Shown here one piece after another: positions 60,807 through 64,000 of a stretch of 64,000 nt of DNA. The notes beneath the pieces are model-generated. The model was not told where the DNA came from and searched no databases. It saw only the letters and a program-made list of their open reading frames with translations. Source of the DNA: an uncultured Clostridiaceae bacterium. GTDB lineage: Bacteria > Bacillota > Clostridia > TANB77 > CAG-508. The first letter of the stretch is position 1. The number at the start of each line of letters is the position of its first letter. Location: NCBI GenBank assembly GCA_947577025.1, contig CANPTO010000003.1, positions 1 through 64,000 on the forward strand, read 5' to 3'. Both the position numbers and the translations under genes were made by a program.

Positions 60807-63416
60807 CTATTCTGTTCTTAACGCTACAACTGGGTCTTTTTTGCTTGCCATTTTTGCTGGTATTAGTCCTGCTATTATTGTTAGTATTATACTAATTGCT
60901 ACTAATATTACTCCTGCTATAAATGGTACTGCTGTTACTACTTTTACTCCTGTTAGTGCAAAAATTGCTGTATTTATTGGAATTGTTAGTAGTACTGTTA
61001 TTCCTATACCTATTAATCCTGAAATTAAACCTACTATTAATGTTTCTGCGTTGAATACTCTTGATATATCTTTCTTTGAAGCTCCTATTGCTCTTAATAT
61101 TCCTATTTCTTTTGTTCTTTCTAAAACAGAAATATATGTTATTATTCCTATCATTATAGAAGATACTATTAATGATATTGCTACAAATGCTATTAAGACA
61201 TAACTTATTGTGTCTATAATTTGGCTTACAGATTTCATCATTGTTCCTACTATGTCTGTGTAGTTTATTGTGTTTTCATCTTTTCCTTCGTCTTTTTGCA
61301 TTTTATTATATTCTTCTATTGCCTCTGCGATTTTATCTTTTGATTCAAAGTCTTTTGGGTAAATACTAATTCCTGTAGGACTACTTAGGTCTATTGCTCC
61401 TAATTTATGTAAGTTTTTTTCATAACTTGCATTTTTATTTTCTGTATATGCATTCATTAAAGCTGTAATTTCTTCAGTACTTAGCCTGCTCATTGCCATT
61501 TTTTGTGAACTACTTAAAGAGTTATAGTCAAATGATGTACTTTCTCCTTCTTTTGGAAATTCTAACCCTGAAAATACATTTACTTCTTTATTTTCTTTTT
61601 GCTCTTTTACAACTTCTGTTTCATTTGATTTATTTATAACATATTCTTTTAAATCTTTTGTGTAGCCTATTCCTCCTGTCATTGCCTGCGCTACTGATTG
61701 TTCATTTTGTCTTATAATTCCTACTACTTTAATATTTTCTGCTTCTTCAATTTTTGCTTTCATAAATTCTTCATCTTCTGATTTATCCATCCAAACTCCA
61801 TTTTCTTTTTTGTAATAGTCTGAATTTAATATTAGTTTATATGATAAATTTAGAAGCTCTTCATATGTATATGTAGTTTCTTCTGATTTTTCTACTTTTT
61901 CACCTTTTGTTATTTTTTTCATTTTTTCTTCTATTTCTTTTTGGTCTTTTAATCCTAAGGTGTATAAAGTATAGTCACTTATTTCATTGTTTTTACCTAC
62001 AATTAAAACAACTTCATTATATGCAGTTGGCCAGTTTCCTGCAAGCAAGTCATACTGTCCTTTTAATAGTTCTTCATTGTCTAACATTTCTGTCCAAACA
62101 TCGCTTGAACTTGCCATACTCATAGAGCCCATAGACATAAATGATGAATTGTTATGTGCCTCCATCATTTCTCCCATTCCCATTGCGTTCATAACAGTAC
62201 TTGGGTTTACCCTCACCACTCCATTTGTTGTGTCTGGCTTATATAAGTTAATGTTTAAGCCATAACTATATGTAATAGCATTACTGTTATTTTTTATTTC
62301 ATTATCTGTTCCTTCTATATATGCCTTTAAGTCTTTTAAATTATTAGTTTCTACTTTATTTGATAATGTTGATATTAAGTCATCCATAATATCTGAAGAA
62401 TATACTTTTCCTTCTTCTGGTTGCTCCTCTTTTTCTAAACTTCCCATCATTGTTTCTACCATGCTGCCCATATCTATGGTTGATTCTTCTATTGTTATTG
62501 GGTATGATGATAATGTTTCTTCTTCTACCTTATTAATATAATTTTGCACGCCTGTTGAAATTGCAAGTATTAGTGCTATACCAATTATTCCTATACTTCC
62601 TGCAAAAGAAGTTAATATTGTTCTTCCTTTTTTTGTAAGTAAATTATTCAAACTTAAACGAAGCGCTGTAAAAAATTTCATAGAAGTTCTTTTAAATTTA
62701 GCTTTTTCTTCTTTTTTATCTTCTCCTTTTTCTTCTATTAGTATTGGGTTTGAATCGTCTGTAATTTTTCCATCTAATATTTTTATTATTCTACTAGAAT
62801 ATTTTTCAGCTAATTCTGGGTTGTGTGTAACCATAATTATTAATTTATTTTTTGAAATTTCTTTTAAAATTTCCATTACTTGCACACTTGTTTTTGTGTC
62901 TAATGCTCCTGTTGGTTCATCTGCTAAAATAATATCTGGGTTATTTACTAATGCCCTTGCAATAGCAACCCTTTGCATTTGTCCACCAGATAATTGGTTT
63001 GGCTTTTTATTAATTTGGTCTTTTAACCCTACTTCTTCTAATGCTTTTATTGCCCTTGCTTTTCTTTCTTTTTTTGAAACTCCTGAAATAGTAAGTGCAA
63101 GTTCTACATTAGCAAGTACACTTTGGTGCCCTATTAAATTATAACTTTGGAACACAAAACCTACTTTATAATTTCTATAAGCATCCCAGTCTCTATCTTT
63201 AAAATCTTTTGTAGATTTTTCGTTAATTATTAAGTCTCCACTAGTGTATCTATCTAGTCCACCAATTATATTAAGTAAGGTTGTTTTACCACACCCACTT
63301 TGACCTAAAATAGACACAAATTCAGACTCTCTAAACTCGATATCAACGCCTTTTAGTGCATCCACCTTTTCTTCTCCACTTATGTATGTTTTTGTTATAT
63401 TTTTTAGTTTTAACAT
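60807..63416 (-). CDS. MacB-like ABC transporter, ATPase and permease fused
   Basis: 869 residues: ATPase domain about 1-225 (Walker A GQSGCGKTTLL, signature LSGGQMQRVA, Walker B IILADEPTGALD, H-loop VTHNPEL), a charged linker, TM1 near 285, an external domain of about 400 residues and three C-terminal TMs with FtsX features (LRAIGASKKDISRVFNAE). MacB-type proteins use a mechanical mechanism to move peptides or toxins across the envelope, or sense them. This fused version is typical of Clostridia. Monocistronic with a terminator on its upstream side. Confidence 0.9.
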   Translation of the reverse strand: MLKLKNITKTYISGEEKVDALKGVDIEFRESEFVSILGQSGCGKTTLLNIIGGLDRYTSGDLIINEKSTKDFKDRDWDAYRNYKVGFVFQSYNLIGHQSVLANVELALTISGVSKKERKARAIKALEEVGLKDQINKKPNQLSGGQMQRVAIARALVNNPDIILADEPTGALDTKTSVQVMEILKEISKNKLIIMVTHNPELAEKYSSRIIKILDGKITDDSNPILIEEKGEDKKEEKAKFKRTSMKFFTALRLSLNNLLTKKGRTILTSFAGSIGIIGIALILAISTGVQNYINKVEEETLSSYPITIEESTIDMGSMVETMMGSLEKEEQPEEGKVYSSDIMDDLISTLSNKVETNNLKDLKAYIEGTDNEIKNNSNAITYSYGLNINLYKPDTTNGVVRVNPSTVMNAMGMGEMMEAHNNSSFMSMGSMSMASSSDVWTEMLDNEELLKGQYDLLAGNWPTAYNEVVLIVGKNNEISDYTLYTLGLKDQKEIEEKMKKITKGEKVEKSEETTYTYEELLNLSYKLILNSDYYKKENGVWMDKSEDEEFMKAKIEEAENIKVVGIIRQNEQSVAQAMTGGIGYTKDLKEYVINKSNETEVVKEQKENKEVNVFSGLEFPKEGESTSFDYNSLSSSQKMAMSRLSTEEITALMNAYTENKNASYEKNLHKLGAIDLSSPTGISIYPKDFESKDKIAEAIEEYNKMQKDEGKDENTINYTDIVGTMMKSVSQIIDTISYVLIAFVAISLIVSSIMIGIITYISVLERTKEIGILRAIGASKKDISRVFNAETLIVGLISGLIGIGITVLLTIPINTAIFALTGVKVVTAVPFIAGVILVAISIILTIIAGLIPAKMASKKDPVVALRTE

Positions 63417-63516
63417 TAAAATTTACCTCTCCTTTTATTTTCTTTAAAACTTTATTATTATAATATAGTTTTGTGTTTATTTTGTGAAAATTAAATAATA
63501 TTTACAAAATAAGTAA

Positions 63517-63553
63517 AAGCGGAGAAGTCTAATTTTATCTTCTCCGCTTTTAT
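63517..63553. terminator. bidirectional terminator between Myb-like and MacB-like genes
   Basis: AAAAGCGGAGAAG / CTTCTCCGCTTTT, 13-bp stem. Confidence 0.85.
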
Positions 63554-63555
63554 TC

Positions 63556-63801
63556 CTAGTATTCTGCTTTTAATTTTGTTCTTCTTCCTTGTATTGCCTG
63601 CACTGAGCGCCTAATTTCACTTGACAGTTGCCGGTCAGGAACATCATGTGTTAAAACTCTTTTGTCTTCTTCATCAGTCCAAATACGCCTTTCATATTTT
63701 GCAGTTTGCGCATAATTCCTTTTTCGCTGAGCATTTCTCATTCTTCGAACCTTTTCTCCTTCGCCTCTAGCCTCATAACTTTTTCTCACTTCTGCTTTCA
63801 T
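63556..63801 (-). CDS. Myb/SANT-like DNA-binding protein
   Basis: 81 residues, very basic. The C-terminal half RIWTDEEDKRVLTHDVPDRQ followed by LSSEIRRSVQAIQGRRTKLK has Myb-like helices (WTxEED..., RSVxAIxxRRxKL), as in phage- and HNH-associated DNA-binding proteins. The N-terminus is a charged helix. GGAGGTC precedes the ATG. The gene contains one sense CGG codon (PDRQ). Part of the set of single-gene accessory units with a leader hairpin. Confidence 0.7.
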   Translation of the reverse strand: MKAEVRKSYEARGEGEKVRRMRNAQRKRNYAQTAKYERRIWTDEEDKRVLTHDVPDRQLSSEIRRSVQAIQGRRTKLKAEY

Positions 63802-63861
63802 AAGTAAGACCTCCTTAACTAAAAATAATTATTGTTATTAGTTATTCTTTTACTCTTTTTT

Positions 63862-63912
63862 GGTAGTTCACCAACTATATTTTATTATAATATAGCTTTA
63901 TGTAAATGTCAA
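63862..63912 (-). promoter_or_regulatory. promoter and leader hairpin of the Myb-like gene
   Basis: TTGACA (63907-63912) and TATAAT (63884-63889), 17-bp spacer beginning TTTACATAAA as before the SIS gene; the leader has TTGGTGAACTACCAA. Confidence 0.75.
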
Positions 63913-63943
63913 TTATTACAAAGTAATTTATGAAATAATTTTA

Positions 63944-64000
63944 TTATGCATTTTTCTCTTTTGGTAACTTTTCATTATCTGCCATTTTCTTTTTTTCTAT
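63944..64000 (-). CDS. C-terminal end of an unknown gene (partial)
   Basis: An open frame enters from the right edge and ends IEKKKMADNEKLPKEKNA-stop at 63944. Too short to assign. Confidence 0.3.
   Translation of the reverse strand: MEKKKMADNEKLPKEKNA

Noticed and set aside
3131..63633. Reassignment of CGG to another amino acid or stop
   Set aside because: Several in-frame CGG codons sit where Arg is conserved (PREG, VNRLLVLPG), so general reassignment does not fit.

Overview
The window is very AT-rich, tightly packed and mostly minus-strand, with Shine-Dalgarno sites (GGAGG) and canonical TTGACA-17-TATAAT promoters. A dipicolinate synthase subunit (dpaB), FeoAB, BceAB-YxeA-like and VanRS-like modules, a bile-salt/penicillin acylase and many small toxin-antitoxin loci fit an endospore-lineage, gut-associated member of the Clostridia (Bacillota), probably uncultivated. 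Species identity cannot be read from the sequence. I see no rRNA, tRNA or CRISPR array.

Layout. 1-8.7 kb: partial AAA ATPase, XerC/D-type recombinase, YneA-like LysM protein, dpaB, Nudix, ZIP transporter, DapB-like reductase, B3/4 protein, ProB-like kinase. 8.7-16.2 kb: choloylglycine hydrolase, a duplicated two-TM protein, TfoX-N protein, transglutaminase-like protein, VanY-like carboxypeptidase, Ca/Na exchanger, PIN-domain protein. 16.3-20.5 kb: TetR plus ABC-2 exporter. 21.4-24.5 kb: ToxIN type III toxin-antitoxin locus with its RNA repeats, then FeoBA. 24.6-40.8 kb: accessory genes with hairpin leaders, a glycosyltransferase-51 gene, a YxdLM-YxeA-like ABC module, an abortive-infection remnant with a small RNA in front, an unknown/radical SAM/DHOD-like operon and a second (CptIN-like) type III locus. 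40.9-48.3 kb: two two-component systems, a C39-like peptidase, a giant palindrome and an EAL protein. 48.5-56.1 kb: HipA-like kinase locus, lipoprotein-like and zinc-ribbon genes, and an XRE-controlled ABC operon. 56.3-64 kb: csoR-copZ-copA copper operon, EFR1 ferredoxin, MacB-like ABC protein, Myb-like protein.

The most unusual signal is genome-wide in character. Every interrupted reading frame that I could reconstruct at a conserved gene (nine sites, seven genes: dpaB x3, ZIP, ABC-2 permease, ABC ATPase, GT51, two histidine kinases) is broken the same way: one extra base, readable as C, sits directly before a glycine codon and makes a zero-frame CGG. Skipping one base at each CGG restores a full-length protein. 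CGG is also used as an ordinary in-frame arginine codon, mainly in accessory genes. This could be +1 recoding at a poorly decoded codon or a systematic sequence error; raw reads, proteomics and the tRNA set would decide.

Other highlights are two type III toxin-antitoxin systems with tandem-repeat RNA antitoxins, a small structured RNA in front of a truncated Abi_2 gene, a palindromic operator shared by an XRE gene and its neighbouring ABC operon, several families of intergenic palindromes, and paralogous accessory genes of unknown function whose mRNAs begin with hairpins.
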